From AC-32 sp963728765 (GTDB taxonomy: Bacteria > Actinomycetota > Thermoleophilia > Gaiellales > Gaiellaceae): DNA of 64,000 bases. Within the stretch, counting starts at the first letter, position 1; every line of letters begins with the position of its first letter. The position numbers were made by a program, and so were the translations under genes. The notes beneath the pieces were generated by a model. That model was not told the origin of the DNA. It made no database searches and saw only the letters and a list, made by a program, of their open reading frames with translations. The DNA lies in contig CAVSKX010000004.1 in assembly GCA_963728765.1 (NCBI GenBank), positions 620,001 through 684,000 on the forward strand, written 5' to 3'. Positions 33,418-41,792 of this stretch are shown piece after piece.

Positions 33418-34325
33418 CCGGTCACCTGCAGCGGCTCGGCCGCGTTCAGGACGAGCTCCATCACCTCGACAACGGCCTCCTCGATGTTCGCGTTCTGGAT
33501 CACCGGCACCTCGTGTCGCTGCGCCCGCCCGAGGATGTACTCCTGGACGAGCCGAATGTCGTCGAAACACTCGAGGTACTTCTCGGACGGCCGCATGCCC
33601 TCCGAGTCGTTGTCGCGGATCCAGAAGTGGCTCGCATGCGCCTCCGTGTCGTGGATCGCGAGCACGCACTGGACGACGAGCGCATTCTCGATCGGCGGGA
33701 GCATGCCGGGGACGAGATGGACGCCTTCGAGCACCATCGACCACCCCTCCTGCAGGGCGCGGTCGATCGACGCGGCCACGCCCACGAGGACGTCGCGCGT
33801 CTGCTCGAGGAACCCGTCGACCACCGCCTTGCCGGGATCGTCCTCCTCCTGCGCCATCGTCCGGCCGGCCTCGAAGCTCGAGTAGTGGATTGCGGGCATG
33901 AACTCGCGCGAGAAGAACGCACGCATGGTCTGGCGCACGAAGTCGGTGGAGGTGACGCGCGTGATTCCGAGGCGGTATGCGACGTCGGTGGCCACCGACG
34001 ACTTCCCTGTGCCCGTCCCCCCGCCCACGAGCAGGATGATCGGCAGGTCCAGGTCGTAGAGATCCTGGTAGCGGCGGAGCCGGCGCATCGCCACTGCGCC
34101 GGCCTCGGGGCCGAGCGACTCGTGCGCGAGCTCCTCGAGCCGGGCGAGCGAGACCGACTGCCGGTCGCTTTTCGCGAGGTCGGCCTCGAGCGCCAGCGCG
34201 AGCTCGTACGCGCGGTCGGCTGTGAGCCCGGCGGCGACCAGGGACCGCGCCATCAGTCCCTTCGAGAACGGCAGCCCGTCCTCGCTGCCGAGCGGCAGCG
34301 GCTGGCGGAAGCGACGCTCGGTCAC
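33414..34325 (-). CDS. 2-phosphoglycerate kinase
   Basis: This 303-residue protein has an N-terminal ATP-cone-like helical domain (about 18-85) and a P-loop kinase domain with GGGTGTGKSSVA (about 100-111). EGVHLVPGM and IRDNDSEGMRPSEKYLECFD follow. This layout matches the archaeal 2-phosphoglycerate kinase that makes 2,3-diphosphoglycerate from 2-phosphoglycerate and ATP. The next gene upstream encodes the enzyme that cyclises that product, which strongly supports the assignment. Confidence 0.85.
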   Translation of the reverse strand: MTERRFRQPLPLGSEDGLPFSKGLMARSLVAAGLTADRAYELALALEADLAKSDRQSVSLARLEELAHESLGPEAGAVAMRRLRRYQDLYDLDLPIILLVGGGTGTGKSSVATDVAYRLGITRVTSTDFVRQTMRAFFSREFMPAIHYSSFEAGRTMAQEEDDPGKAVVDGFLEQTRDVLVGVAASIDRALQEGWSMVLEGVHLVPGMLPPIENALVVQCVLAIHDTEAHASHFWIRDNDSEGMRPSEKYLECFDDIRLVQEYILGRAQRHEVPVIQNANIEEAVVEVMELVLNAAEPLQVTG

Positions 34326-35578
34326 CTCGGGACCACCTCCTTAGCCGCGGCCGTGTCCGCGAGCCGGACGAGCTCGACATCGAGGTCGTGGACGCCGACC
34401 GGGACGAGCTCGTTGTCCGCGAACGCGACCTCCACCCCGCGCTCGAGCGCCGCCTCGGCGACGACGTCGATCGCGGCCGCCTTGATCTCGACCAGGTAAA
34501 GCTCGGCGTCGACGCGTGCAACCTCCTCGCTCAGGGCGTCGCGCCGCGCCAGGTTCCCCGAGACGAGCACGACGTCGGCGCCGTGCTCGTCGCGCAGGTG
34601 CCGCTCGATCTCCGCGTGCGCCGCCGCGGGCGCCGTCGAGAAGTACGCGACGCGCCTGCCCATGACGGGCGTGACCGGGCGCGGCCGAAGCTCGACCGGC
34701 ACCACCGGCAGCTCCTTCACCTCGTGGATCGCCTCGACCAACCGCTCGTGTGGCCCGCCCGTGACGACGACGAGGTCGGAGATGAGGATCCGGTAGGCGT
34801 TCAGGTAGCCGGTCGAGACCTCCGCCGGCTGCGCCGCGCTGGTGACGAGGACGCGCGCACCGGTGTCGACGGGCGGGATCGCAGCGCCGCTGCCGTCGAA
34901 GATCGCGAGGTCGGGCTCGCGCTCTGCGGCCAGCGCGGCCCCGGCGAGCACGTTCGACTCGCCCGGCGAGCCCGCGAGGCCACCGCCGCAGCGCCGGCAG
35001 CCGATCGTGACGACGCCTGCGAGCGCCGCCGTCTCGAGGTAATCCGAGGCTGCGTGGTGGCCCGCACGCGACAGCTCCAGCAGCCGCTCCAACGTCGGCG
35101 CGACCTCGGCGACCTCCGGCTCTGGCGGCCCGCCGCGCCCCATCGCCACCACGACGACGTCGCGGTCGCGCGCGAGCAGCCGCGCAACGTGGCCGGTGAC
35201 CGCCGTCTTGCCGACGCGCTTGCCCGTCCCGATCACCGACACCGAGGGCCGCGGAAACGGCGCGAGCTCCGGCGGGTCGAAGCGGAAGTCCGGCCCCGCG
35301 TACGGCAACCCCTGGGCGAGCACCCGACTCGCGACCCGCAGCCGTTCGCGCGGCCCGAGCACCGGCTCGTCGGAGAGGTCGATCACGACCTCCGGCTCGA
35401 GCTCCGCGATCCCGCCCTCGAGCGAGCTCACCACGGGCACGCCGTAGTCCTCACCGCCACGGAGCTTCTCACCGCCGCCGGCCAGCCAGAGGCCCACTAC
35501 CTCGTGGGGCAGCGCCGACAGTGCGTCGCGCACCACGGGCGCGTAGTGCTCGCCGTCGCAGATCGCCAGCGCTCTCAC
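34322..35578 (-). CDS. cpgS: Cyclic 2,3-diphosphoglycerate synthetase
   Basis: The 418 residues start at the GTG at 35578 (ALAICDGEHYAPVVRDAL), with the P-loop GTGKRVGKT (117-125). Other visible motifs are MGRGGPPEPEV, ESNVLAGAALA and FDGSGAAIPPV. These match cyclic 2,3-diphosphoglycerate synthetase, which uses ATP to close 2,3-diphosphoglycerate into the cyclic compound. The product is known as a compatible solute and phosphate/energy store in thermophilic methanogens. The adjacent kinase supplies its substrate. The family is rare in bacteria, so substrate identity is still an inference. Confidence 0.8.
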   Translation of the reverse strand: MRALAICDGEHYAPVVRDALSALPHEVVGLWLAGGGEKLRGGEDYGVPVVSSLEGGIAELEPEVVIDLSDEPVLGPRERLRVASRVLAQGLPYAGPDFRFDPPELAPFPRPSVSVIGTGKRVGKTAVTGHVARLLARDRDVVVVAMGRGGPPEPEVAEVAPTLERLLELSRAGHHAASDYLETAALAGVVTIGCRRCGGGLAGSPGESNVLAGAALAAEREPDLAIFDGSGAAIPPVDTGARVLVTSAAQPAEVSTGYLNAYRILISDLVVVTGGPHERLVEAIHEVKELPVVPVELRPRPVTPVMGRRVAYFSTAPAAAHAEIERHLRDEHGADVVLVSGNLARRDALSEEVARVDAELYLVEIKAAAIDVVAEAALERGVEVAFADNELVPVGVHDLDVELVRLADTAAAKEVVPR

Positions 35579-35589
35579 GCCACTGACCG

Positions 35590-35629
35590 CCCTTCGCTCC
35601 CGCCCGGCGGAGCCGGGCTCCGCGAAGGG
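35590..35629. terminator. Nested hairpin between phosphoesterase and cpgS
   Basis: CCCTTCGC (35590-35597) pairs with GCGAAGGG (35622-35629), and inside it GCCCGGC pairs with GCCGGGC. It lies in the 151-bp gap between the end of the metallophosphoesterase and the start of cpgS, both on the minus strand. It may terminate the first or attenuate the second. There is no T-run. Confidence 0.45.
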
Positions 35630-35729
35630 CTCCCGTCGCTGGCGGCACGATGCTCTACGGGACCGTGCATCGCAGCACTGTGCCCTCCGGCCTCGCACCG
35701 CCACCGACGGGTCAGAGACGTGAGACGCA

Positions 35730-36536
35730 TCAGGCCCTCGACGTGACCTCGTCCTCGATCCGGGTCGTGTACTTCTCGAACGCGCGGGTCTCCGTGGAGA
35801 ACTGGATGATCCGCTCCTGCCCGTGGAACGGGTACTTGCGCCAAACGTCCACGTGGCGGTCAGTGACCTCGATCACGTTGTAACAGGGGCGCGTCTTGCC
35901 GCGCAGGCGCTGCGAGGAGACCGTGCCCGCGTTAACTACGAACAGGTTCTCGAGCCGCCACGCGTACGGCACGTGCTTGTGGCCGGACAGGACGAGATCG
36001 ACCCCCGCGCGCTGCAGGCACTCGATGCAGTCGCCCGCGTCGTAGACCACGTTGCGTTCGCGCCCCGTCCCTGGAACCGGCAGCAGGTGGTGGTGGAGCA
36101 CGAAGATGCGCAGGTCGGCGTCGCCCGAGAACTGCTCCTCGATCCAGCGGTAGCGGCCCCGGCCGATCTGGCCGTGATCGAGGTCGGGCTCGGTGGAGTC
36201 GACCGCGACGACCGTCACTCCGCCGAGCCGCAGCACCGAGTTGCGCTCGCCGAACATGTCCTCGAAGTGCACGTAGCCGACGTTGCGAGAGTCGTGGTTG
36301 CCCGGGATCACGACGAACGCGTCGCACTCGAGCTGGTCGAGGTATCCCTTGGCCATCGCGTATTCGTGCTTGAACCCGAAGGTGGTGAGGTCGCCGGAGC
36401 AGATGACGAGATCCGGGCTCAGGTCGTTGATCTCCGCTACCGCGCGCTCCATCAGGTTCGGGACGAAGTCGGGCCCGCCGCAGTGGATATCCGAGATCTG
36501 GGCGATCGTGAAGGAGCCGTTTCGACCCTGCGGCAT
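35730..36536 (-). CDS. Calcineurin-like metallophosphoesterase
   Basis: A 268-residue phosphoesterase with all five metal motifs: ISDIHCGG, CSGDLTT, PGNHDSRN, LHHHLLPVPG and SGHKHVPYAW. Such enzymes cleave phosphomono- or diesters, including cyclic nucleotides. It lies upstream of and in the same orientation as the cyclic 2,3-diphosphoglycerate genes, so turnover of that compound or of a cyclic nucleotide is possible. The substrate is not determined. Confidence 0.88.
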   Translation of the reverse strand: MPQGRNGSFTIAQISDIHCGGPDFVPNLMERAVAEINDLSPDLVICSGDLTTFGFKHEYAMAKGYLDQLECDAFVVIPGNHDSRNVGYVHFEDMFGERNSVLRLGGVTVVAVDSTEPDLDHGQIGRGRYRWIEEQFSGDADLRIFVLHHHLLPVPGTGRERNVVYDAGDCIECLQRAGVDLVLSGHKHVPYAWRLENLFVVNAGTVSSQRLRGKTRPCYNVIEVTDRHVDVWRKYPFHGQERIIQFSTETRAFEKYTTRIEDEVTSRA

Positions 36537-36620
36537 GGGCGCAGTGTAGAGCCCCGCAATGCCTGGTAGCAGCGGGTTTTCGGTGGTACGGTCGCCTGCA
36601 GAGTCTCTTTTGGAGGAGTG

Positions 36621-39239
36621 ATGGAGTACCGGGTTCTGGGGGTGCTCGAGGTGCTCGACGCGAGCGGGCAGCCCCTTGCGCTCGGCGGCACCAGGCAGCA
36701 GACCGTGCTCGGGTCGCTGCTGTTGCGCGCTGGAGAGACGGTTCCGCTCGAGCGTTTGGTCGACGAGCTCTGGGAGCGGCCTCCCGACACTGCCGCGAAG
36801 ACTGTTCAGGTGTACGTCTCGCGCCTGCGGCGCCTGCTCTCGCCCGGTGCGATCGAGAGCAGGTCGGGCGGGTACGCGCTGCGGCTGGACGGCGACCAGC
36901 TCGACTTGACCCAGTTCGAGCAGCTCGCGGACGAGGGTCGCACCGCGCTGAGCGCTGCCGAGTGGGAGCGCGCGGCGTCGCTGCTGGGGGACGCGCTCGC
37001 GCTGTGGCGTGGGCCCGCGCTGGGCGGCCTCTCCGCGGACGCGCTACGGCGCGAGGCCGAGCGGCTCGAGGAGGCGCGCCTGCAGGTGCTGGAAGACCGC
37101 GTCGAGGCTGATCTCGCCCGCGGGCGCGAGCGCGAGGTCGTGCCCGAGCTGCGGGCGCTCGTGGCCGAGCACCCGTTCCGCGAGCGGCTGTGCGGGCAGC
37201 TGATGCGCGCCCTCTACGCCGCCGGCCGCCAGGCGGAGGCCCTCGAGGTCTACCGCGAGACGCGAACGCTGCTGGACGAGGAGCTCGGCCTCGAGCCGGG
37301 GGCCGAGCTGCGCGAGCTCGAGCGCCGCATGCTGAGCCACGACCCCGAGCTGGAGCACGTCGCGGCGGCGGTTCCGCGGCCGGAGCCGGCGACGGCGCCG
37401 CTGGAAACCGCGGAGCCGATCAGAGCGCGCCGCCCGGCGACTGTGGTCTTTGCCGACGTCGTCGAGTCGACGGCGCTCGGCGAGCAGCTCGACCCGGAGT
37501 CGGTGCACCGGATCCTGGAGCGCTACTCCGAGACCGCGACCACGATCCTCGAACGCCACGGCGGCACCGTCGAGAAGTTCATCGGCGACGCGATCGTCGG
37601 CTTCTTCGGCCTTACGGAGGTGCACGAGGACGATGCCGAGCGGGCCGTGCGAGCAGCGATCGAGCTGCGCGGTGCGGTTGCCGAGCTGTGCGACGAGCTT
37701 CGCGGCACGCACGGGATCGAGCTCGGGGTCAAGATCGGCGTCAACTCCGGCGACGTGTTCGTCGGCGCAGGCTCGCGGCGCGAGATGTTCGCCACCGGAG
37801 ACTCGGTAAACGTGGCTGCACGCCTCGAGCAGCACGGGAATGACGGTGAGATCCTCCTCGGCGAGCGGACCTTCCGCCTGGTCGAAGACATCGTCGACGC
37901 CGAGCCGCTCGAGCCGTTCGCCGTGAAGGGCCGCAAGGCGCTCGTCTCCGCGTGGCGGCTGCTCGAACTCTCGTCGGCCGAGCCGCTCTCCCACCGGCAC
38001 CAGGTGCCGTTCGTCGGCCGCGAGCTCCAGCTCGAGGAGCTGCGGAACGCCCTGGCCCGCGTCCGCGAAGAGCGGTCGTGCCTGCTCTGCACGATCGTCG
38101 GGCCGGCCGGGATGGGCAAGTCGCGGCTCGCAGAGGAGTTCGTCGGCGAGCTGGACGGCTCGGCGACGGTGGCGGTTGGACGCTGCCTCTCCTACGGCGA
38201 GGCGATCACCTACCACGCGCTCGCCGAGATCCTGCTGGAGCTCGTCGGCCGCGAGCCTGACCGGCGCATCGCAGAGCTGGCCGGCGAGGACGCGGAGCTG
38301 GTGGGGCGACGCGTGCGCGCGACGATGGGCCTCGACCAGGACATCGCCCCGGCCGAGGAGACGTTCTGGGCGATCCGCCGCCTGTTCGAGTCGGTTGCCG
38401 TCGACCGCCCTCTCGTCGCTATCGTCGACGACCTCCACTGGGGCGAGCCGCTGCTGCTCGACCTGCTCGAGTACCTCGCCGGTTTCTCGGCAGGCGCGCC
38501 GATCCTGATCCTCTGCCTCGCTCGCCGGGAGCTGCTCGAGGCGCGCCCTTCCTGGGCGGCCGGCGAGGTGGTCGCGCTGGAGGCTCTCGCCGAGCCGGAG
38601 GCGCGCGAGCTCGTGCAGTCGATCGGCGAAGGCGAGATCGAGCCGCCCGAGCAGGCAAGGATCGTCCGGACGGGCGAGGGCAACCCGCTCTTCCTCGAAC
38701 AGCTCGTGGCCACGCGCACGGAATGCGGTTCCGAGCACCTGCCGCCCAATGTGCAAGCGGTGCTTACCGCGCGTGTCGCGAGCCTCGACCCGGGCGAGCG
38801 CAGAGTGCTCGAGCACGCGTCGGTCGAGGGCCGCAACTTCCGCTGGAAGGTCGTCGCGGATCTGCTCCCCGAGGAGGCCCGCGAGTCGCTTGGGCGCGAC
38901 CTGATGGCGCTCGTGCGGAGGCAGCTGATCGAGCCCGACCCGTCCGTGTTCGCGGGCGAGGATGGTTTCCGCTTCGGCCACGTGCTGATCCGCGAGGCGG
39001 TCTACGAAGGGTTGCCGAAGGAAGTCTGCGCCGACCTCCACGAACGGCTCGCCGACCGGCTGCGCGGAAGCGGCGAGGCCGAGGTCGTCGGTCACCACCT
39101 CGAGCAGGCATTCCGCGCGAGGTCCCAGCTCGGTCTGGTCGGCGACCGGGAGTGGGAGCTGGCCCGGGAGGCGCAGGCGTGCCTCCACGCGGCTGCGGAG
39201 AAGGTCATGCTCGAGTGGGGATCCCGACGCGGCTGCTGA
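36621..39239 (+). CDS. BTAD/SARP regulator with cyclase and ATPase domains (frameshifted N-terminal part)
   Basis: An OmpR-type DNA-binding and BTAD region (about 1-245, TVQVYVSRLRRLLS) is followed by a complete class III cyclase domain (about 270-440). That domain has VFADVVEST, EKFIGDAIVGFFG and VNVAARLEQ, with metal Asp, Lys, Asn and Arg all present. An AAA-type ATPase with Walker A GPAGMGKS (near 495) and IVDDLHWGE follows. The frame ends early because of one extra base in the GGGG run at 39217-39220; the TPR part continues in the next frame. The start ATG has a GGAGG 4 bp upstream. It probably regulates nearby genes with phased heptamer repeats. Confidence 0.85.
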   Translation: MEYRVLGVLEVLDASGQPLALGGTRQQTVLGSLLLRAGETVPLERLVDELWERPPDTAAKTVQVYVSRLRRLLSPGAIESRSGGYALRLDGDQLDLTQFEQLADEGRTALSAAEWERAASLLGDALALWRGPALGGLSADALRREAERLEEARLQVLEDRVEADLARGREREVVPELRALVAEHPFRERLCGQLMRALYAAGRQAEALEVYRETRTLLDEELGLEPGAELRELERRMLSHDPELEHVAAAVPRPEPATAPLETAEPIRARRPATVVFADVVESTALGEQLDPESVHRILERYSETATTILERHGGTVEKFIGDAIVGFFGLTEVHEDDAERAVRAAIELRGAVAELCDELRGTHGIELGVKIGVNSGDVFVGAGSRREMFATGDSVNVAARLEQHGNDGEILLGERTFRLVEDIVDAEPLEPFAVKGRKALVSAWRLLELSSAEPLSHRHQVPFVGRELQLEELRNALARVREERSCLLCTIVGPAGMGKSRLAEEFVGELDGSATVAVGRCLSYGEAITYHALAEILLELVGREPDRRIAELAGEDAELVGRRVRATMGLDQDIAPAEETFWAIRRLFESVAVDRPLVAIVDDLHWGEPLLLDLLEYLAGFSAGAPILILCLARRELLEARPSWAAGEVVALEALAEPEARELVQSIGEGEIEPPEQARIVRTGEGNPLFLEQLVATRTECGSEHLPPNVQAVLTARVASLDPGERRVLEHASVEGRNFRWKVVADLLPEEARESLGRDLMALVRRQLIEPDPSVFAGEDGFRFGHVLIREAVYEGLPKEVCADLHERLADRLRGSGEAEVVGHHLEQAFRARSQLGLVGDREWELAREAQACLHAAAEKVMLEWGSRRGC

Positions 39240-40398
39240 CCTGCTAGCTCGCGCCGTCTCGCTCCTCCCCCAGGACGACACCTCTCGAGTCGACCTCCTG
39301 CCGCGCCTCGGGGCGGCGCTCTTCGAGGCCGGCCGCTTCACCGAGGCCGATGAGGTCCTGACCGAAGCGATCGACCGAGCCGGCGGCGACGAGTTGCTCC
39401 AGGCCCGTGCTCGCCTCGAGCAGCAGTTCGTGCGGCTCCAGGCCGAGGGTGCCATCGACGAGGCCGAGCAGACCGCGCACGACGCGTTGCAGGTCTTCGA
39501 GGCCCACGGCGACGTTCGCGGGCAGAGCCGGACGTGGTGCCTGCTCGCCACGGTCGACTGGATTCAGGGCCAGGCGCGGAAGGCAGACGAAGGCTGGCAG
39601 CGTGCGGCCGAGCTGGCCCGCCTCGCCGAGGACGAGCTCGAGCTGTTCGAGATCCTCGCGTGGCGAGCCTCGGCCGCGCCGATCGGCCCGACACCGGTTC
39701 CGGACGGGATCGCCACCTGCGTCGAGATTCGGGAAGAGGTCGAGGGCAGCCCGTTGGCGACGGCACAGATGCTGCCGCCCTTCGCGGCGCTGTACGCGAT
39801 GCAGGGCGACTTCGACACCGCCCGCTCGCTCGTGCAAGAAGCCAACACGCTGCTCGGTGAGCTCGGGCGAATCTACACCGTGGCGCTTGCGCAGCACGAC
39901 GCGACGGTGGAGCTCCTCGCCGGGGAGCCGCGAGTGGCCGAGGAACGGCTCCGGACCGCGTACGAGCGCCTCGACGAGCTGGGCGAAAAGGCGCTGTTCG
40001 CGTCGATCGCGGCGATGCTCGCGCACGTGATCTACGCACAGGGCCGGTACGCGGACGCGGGCGAGTTCTGCCGTGCGAGCCGAGAAGCGGCGGCTGCGGA
40101 CGACCTCTCGGCGCAGGTCGAATGGCGAGGGATCGCGGCGAAACTGCTCGCCCAGCGCGGCGAGAGCGCCGAGGCCGAGACACTCGCGCGGGAAGCCGTC
40201 GGGCTCGTTGCGCGGACGGACTTCCTGCGCAGCCACGGGGATGCGCTGCTCGATCTCGGCGAGGTCCTGGCGCTGGGCGGCGAGCCGCAGCAGGCTGCGG
40301 CCGCCTTTCGCGCCGGGCTCGAGCTCTACGAACAGAAGGGGGACACGGTGATGGCCGGGCGAGCCCGCTCGAGGCTCGACGCCACAGGATCGGCCTGA
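39220..40398 (+). CDS. TPR C-terminal part of the SARP regulator (frameshift continuation)
   Basis: From DPDAAADLLARAVSLLPQDD onward the sequence is a run of TPR-like helical repeats of about 390 residues. It is the expected C-terminus of BTAD-ATPase regulators of the AfsR/MalT type. It has no start codon of its own at the junction; the first possible one in frame is a TTG at 39394. With one base removed upstream, the gene would encode a single protein of about 1,258 residues. Confidence 0.8.
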   Translation, partial: DPDAAADLLARAVSLLPQDDTSRVDLLPRLGAALFEAGRFTEADEVLTEAIDRAGGDELLQARARLEQQFVRLQAEGAIDEAEQTAHDALQVFEAHGDVRGQSRTWCLLATVDWIQGQARKADEGWQRAAELARLAEDELELFEILAWRASAAPIGPTPVPDGIATCVEIREEVEGSPLATAQMLPPFAALYAMQGDFDTARSLVQEANTLLGELGRIYTVALAQHDATVELLAGEPRVAEERLRTAYERLDELGEKALFASIAAMLAHVIYAQGRYADAGEFCRASREAAAADDLSAQVEWRGIAAKLLAQRGESAEAETLAREAVGLVARTDFLRSHGDALLDLGEVLALGGEPQQAAAAFRAGLELYEQKGDTVMAGRARSRLDATGSA

Positions 40399-40421
40399 GC
40401 CATGACGTTGGAGGTGGAAAG

Positions 40422-40829
40422 GTGAAAGGACAGTTCAACTCTCCGGTCAACTTGCCAGGCGACATCAGGGACCCGGTCTCGGTGGGCGGCCCCCTGGTGC
40501 AGGTCGATCCGAAGGCCGACCAGGCCACCATCGTGTGCGTGCTCGTTCAGGGCGACATGGACGCAGCGCCCGGAACGCCGGGGGAGCCCCCGGTCTGGGT
40601 CGAAGGGAGAGGGACTTGGAAAAAAGGTGACACCAACTGGACAGCAGACGTCACCCGCGAAGGACGCGTAATCGGCGAGAACGGCGTGAGCCGTGGGCTC
40701 GTGCCTGGGGCGGCTCGCGGGATCGCGATCGCGGTCGCCGTCGCCGAGGAAGACAAAGCGGCCGACGGCAGGACGGTCCCGCCACGCATCGACACGATCA
40801 CGTGGTGCGTGAACATCGAGCTCGAGTAG
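40422..40829 (+). CDS. Unknown protein, 135 residues
   Basis: GTG start with a GGAGG 8 bases upstream. The sequence is acidic and beta-like (FNSPVNLPGDIRDPVSVGG, then DQATIVCVLVQGDMDAAPG, ending WCVNIELE) with no signal peptide and no known domain. A seven-codon frame (ATG at 40401) ends in a TGA overlapping the GTG and could couple translation. It follows the SARP gene and is a likely partner or target. Ends at a strong terminator. Confidence 0.65.
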   Translation: MKGQFNSPVNLPGDIRDPVSVGGPLVQVDPKADQATIVCVLVQGDMDAAPGTPGEPPVWVEGRGTWKKGDTNWTADVTREGRVIGENGVSRGLVPGAARGIAIAVAVAEEDKAADGRTVPPRIDTITWCVNIELE

Positions 40830-40841
40830 GCACGCGATAGA

Positions 40842-40875
40842 CAGCCGCGCGCCGGACGTAGCCGGCGCGCGGCTG
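40842..40875. terminator. Strong bidirectional hairpin terminator
   Basis: CAGCCGCGCGCCGG (40842-40855) and CCGGCGCGCGGCTG (40862-40875) form a perfect 14-bp stem with a 6-nt loop. It lies between the convergent genes ending at 40829 and 40884 and can serve both. Confidence 0.75.
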
Positions 40876-40883
40876 CTGCAGCC

Positions 40884-41084
40884 TCACGCCTGGTACGCCG
40901 GGACGTGCCTGCGTCGACGAAGGCGTTCGACCCGGCCGGCGAGTGCGGAGCCAAGCCGAGCCCAGCCCGGGTACCCGACCTCGTCGGGCGTAAGCCCACG
41001 GGAGCGGCGCATCTCGTCTGTCAGCCAGTCCGCGTGTTCCTGCGCGAGCTGGAGGCGGATCTCGGAGTCGTTGTGGTGAAGCAT
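40884..41084 (-). CDS. Small hypothetical protein (66 residues)
   Basis: Starts MLHHNDSEIRLQLAQEHADW with an AAAGGAG ribosome-binding site and ends in a basic tail (RVERLRRRRHVPAYQA). The first half looks helical and acidic. Function unknown. Upstream at 41141-41181 are four phased heptamers, as in front of the next exported-protein gene, so both may belong to one regulon. Confidence 0.65.
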   Translation of the reverse strand: MLHHNDSEIRLQLAQEHADWLTDEMRRSRGLTPDEVGYPGWARLGSALAGRVERLRRRRHVPAYQA

Positions 41085-41140
41085 CGGTTCTCCTTTCGGT
41101 CGTCGGTTGCTTTGCTCCTTCGCCAACAAGACCGGACGGC

Positions 41141-41181
41141 GGTAGCAGCGCGGTAGCACGTCGGCAGCAGGCGCGGTAGCA
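41141..41181 (-). promoter_or_regulatory. Four phased heptamers, SARP-type operator (site A)
   Basis: Read on the minus strand, TGCTACC, TGCTGCC, TGCTACC and TGCTACC end at 41181, 41169, 41158 and 41147, with spacings of 12, 11 and 11 bp. They lie 57-97 bp upstream of the ATG at 41084. SARP regulators are known to bind heptamer direct repeats spaced 11 bp apart. Confidence 0.6.
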
Positions 41182-41194
41182 CGGAGCGGCGGCA

Positions 41195-41226
41195 CAGAAC
41201 GGGCCCCTCCCCCGGGGCCCGTTCTG
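41195..41226. terminator. Strong hairpin terminator
   Basis: CAGAACGGGCCCC (41195-41207) and GGGGCCCGTTCTG (41214-41226) form a perfect 13-bp stem with a 6-nt loop, 16 bp after the end of the exported-protein gene on the minus strand. Confidence 0.7.
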
Positions 41227-41242
41227 CGTGACGCGATGGTGA

Positions 41243-41701
41243 CTACGAGGTACCGAGGCGGCCGTGGTGCCGTGCCCCCAGAACGCCCAGCGTGGCGAAT
41301 GCCATCGCTGCCAGCAGCACGCCCGCGCCGATCCCAGCGTCGTCCCACGCGAAGCCGGTGGAGGTGTCGGTCGGAGTCGAGGCGACAAGGTCGCCCTTCG
41401 TCGGGTTGTCAACCGTGAACCGCTCGTTCGACCCGCGCTCGAGCGTCAGCGAGGAGGTTCCGAGGCCGTACTTCCTGTTCAGGCCCTCGCTGCGCGCCAT
41501 CAGCGCGTGGTACTCGGCGGCGCTCATCCCGAACGCCCTCTGGCTCGGGTTGTCGCTCGGGAAGCGCTGGTTCAGTCCCTGCTCCAGCGCGACTGCCGAC
41601 GGAAGCGGCGTGACGGAAGCGGTGGGCTTTGCGACCGCCTGGCCGACGAGGCCCAGCGCCCCGACGGTTACGACGGTTCCGATGATTGCCAGCTTCTTCA
41701 T
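41243..41701 (-). CDS. Exported or anchored protein with two internal repeats
   Basis: The start ATG at 41701 has a GAAAGGAG ribosome-binding site. A signal peptide (MKKLAIIGTVVTVGALGLVG, cut after AVA) is followed by two copies of a short unit: LEQGLNQRFPSDNP and LERGSNERFTVDNP. A C-terminal transmembrane helix (AGVLLAAMAFATLGVLGA) ends in a short basic tail. In all there are 152 residues. Function unknown. Site B lies upstream. Confidence 0.7.
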   Translation of the reverse strand: MKKLAIIGTVVTVGALGLVGQAVAKPTASVTPLPSAVALEQGLNQRFPSDNPSQRAFGMSAAEYHALMARSEGLNRKYGLGTSSLTLERGSNERFTVDNPTKGDLVASTPTDTSTGFAWDDAGIGAGVLLAAMAFATLGVLGARHHGRLGTS

Positions 41702-41747
41702 TGGGGGGTTCTCCTTTCTCGTCCTGATGCCAACCGGACGAGGACGC

Positions 41748-41776
41748 GGCAGCAGGCTGGTTGCAAGCCGGTTGCA
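41748..41776 (-). promoter_or_regulatory. Three phased heptamers, SARP-type operator (site B)
   Basis: Read on the minus strand, TGCAACC, TGCAACC and TGCTGCC end at 41776, 41765 and 41754, exactly 11 bp apart, 47-75 bp upstream of the ATG at 41701. Both site A and site B are followed by a shared GTCCGGT...TTGG stretch. Confidence 0.6.
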
Positions 41777-41792
41777 GGCGCGGCGGGAGTTA

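Noticed and set aside
38750..38775. GCAAGCGGTGC in the SARP gene, similar to the repeat core.
   Set aside because: No pairing arms beyond a few bases and no second hairpin.
37044..39551. A long minus-strand frame opposite the SARP regulator.
   Set aside because: Antisense shadow of a gene with clear domain motifs on the plus strand.
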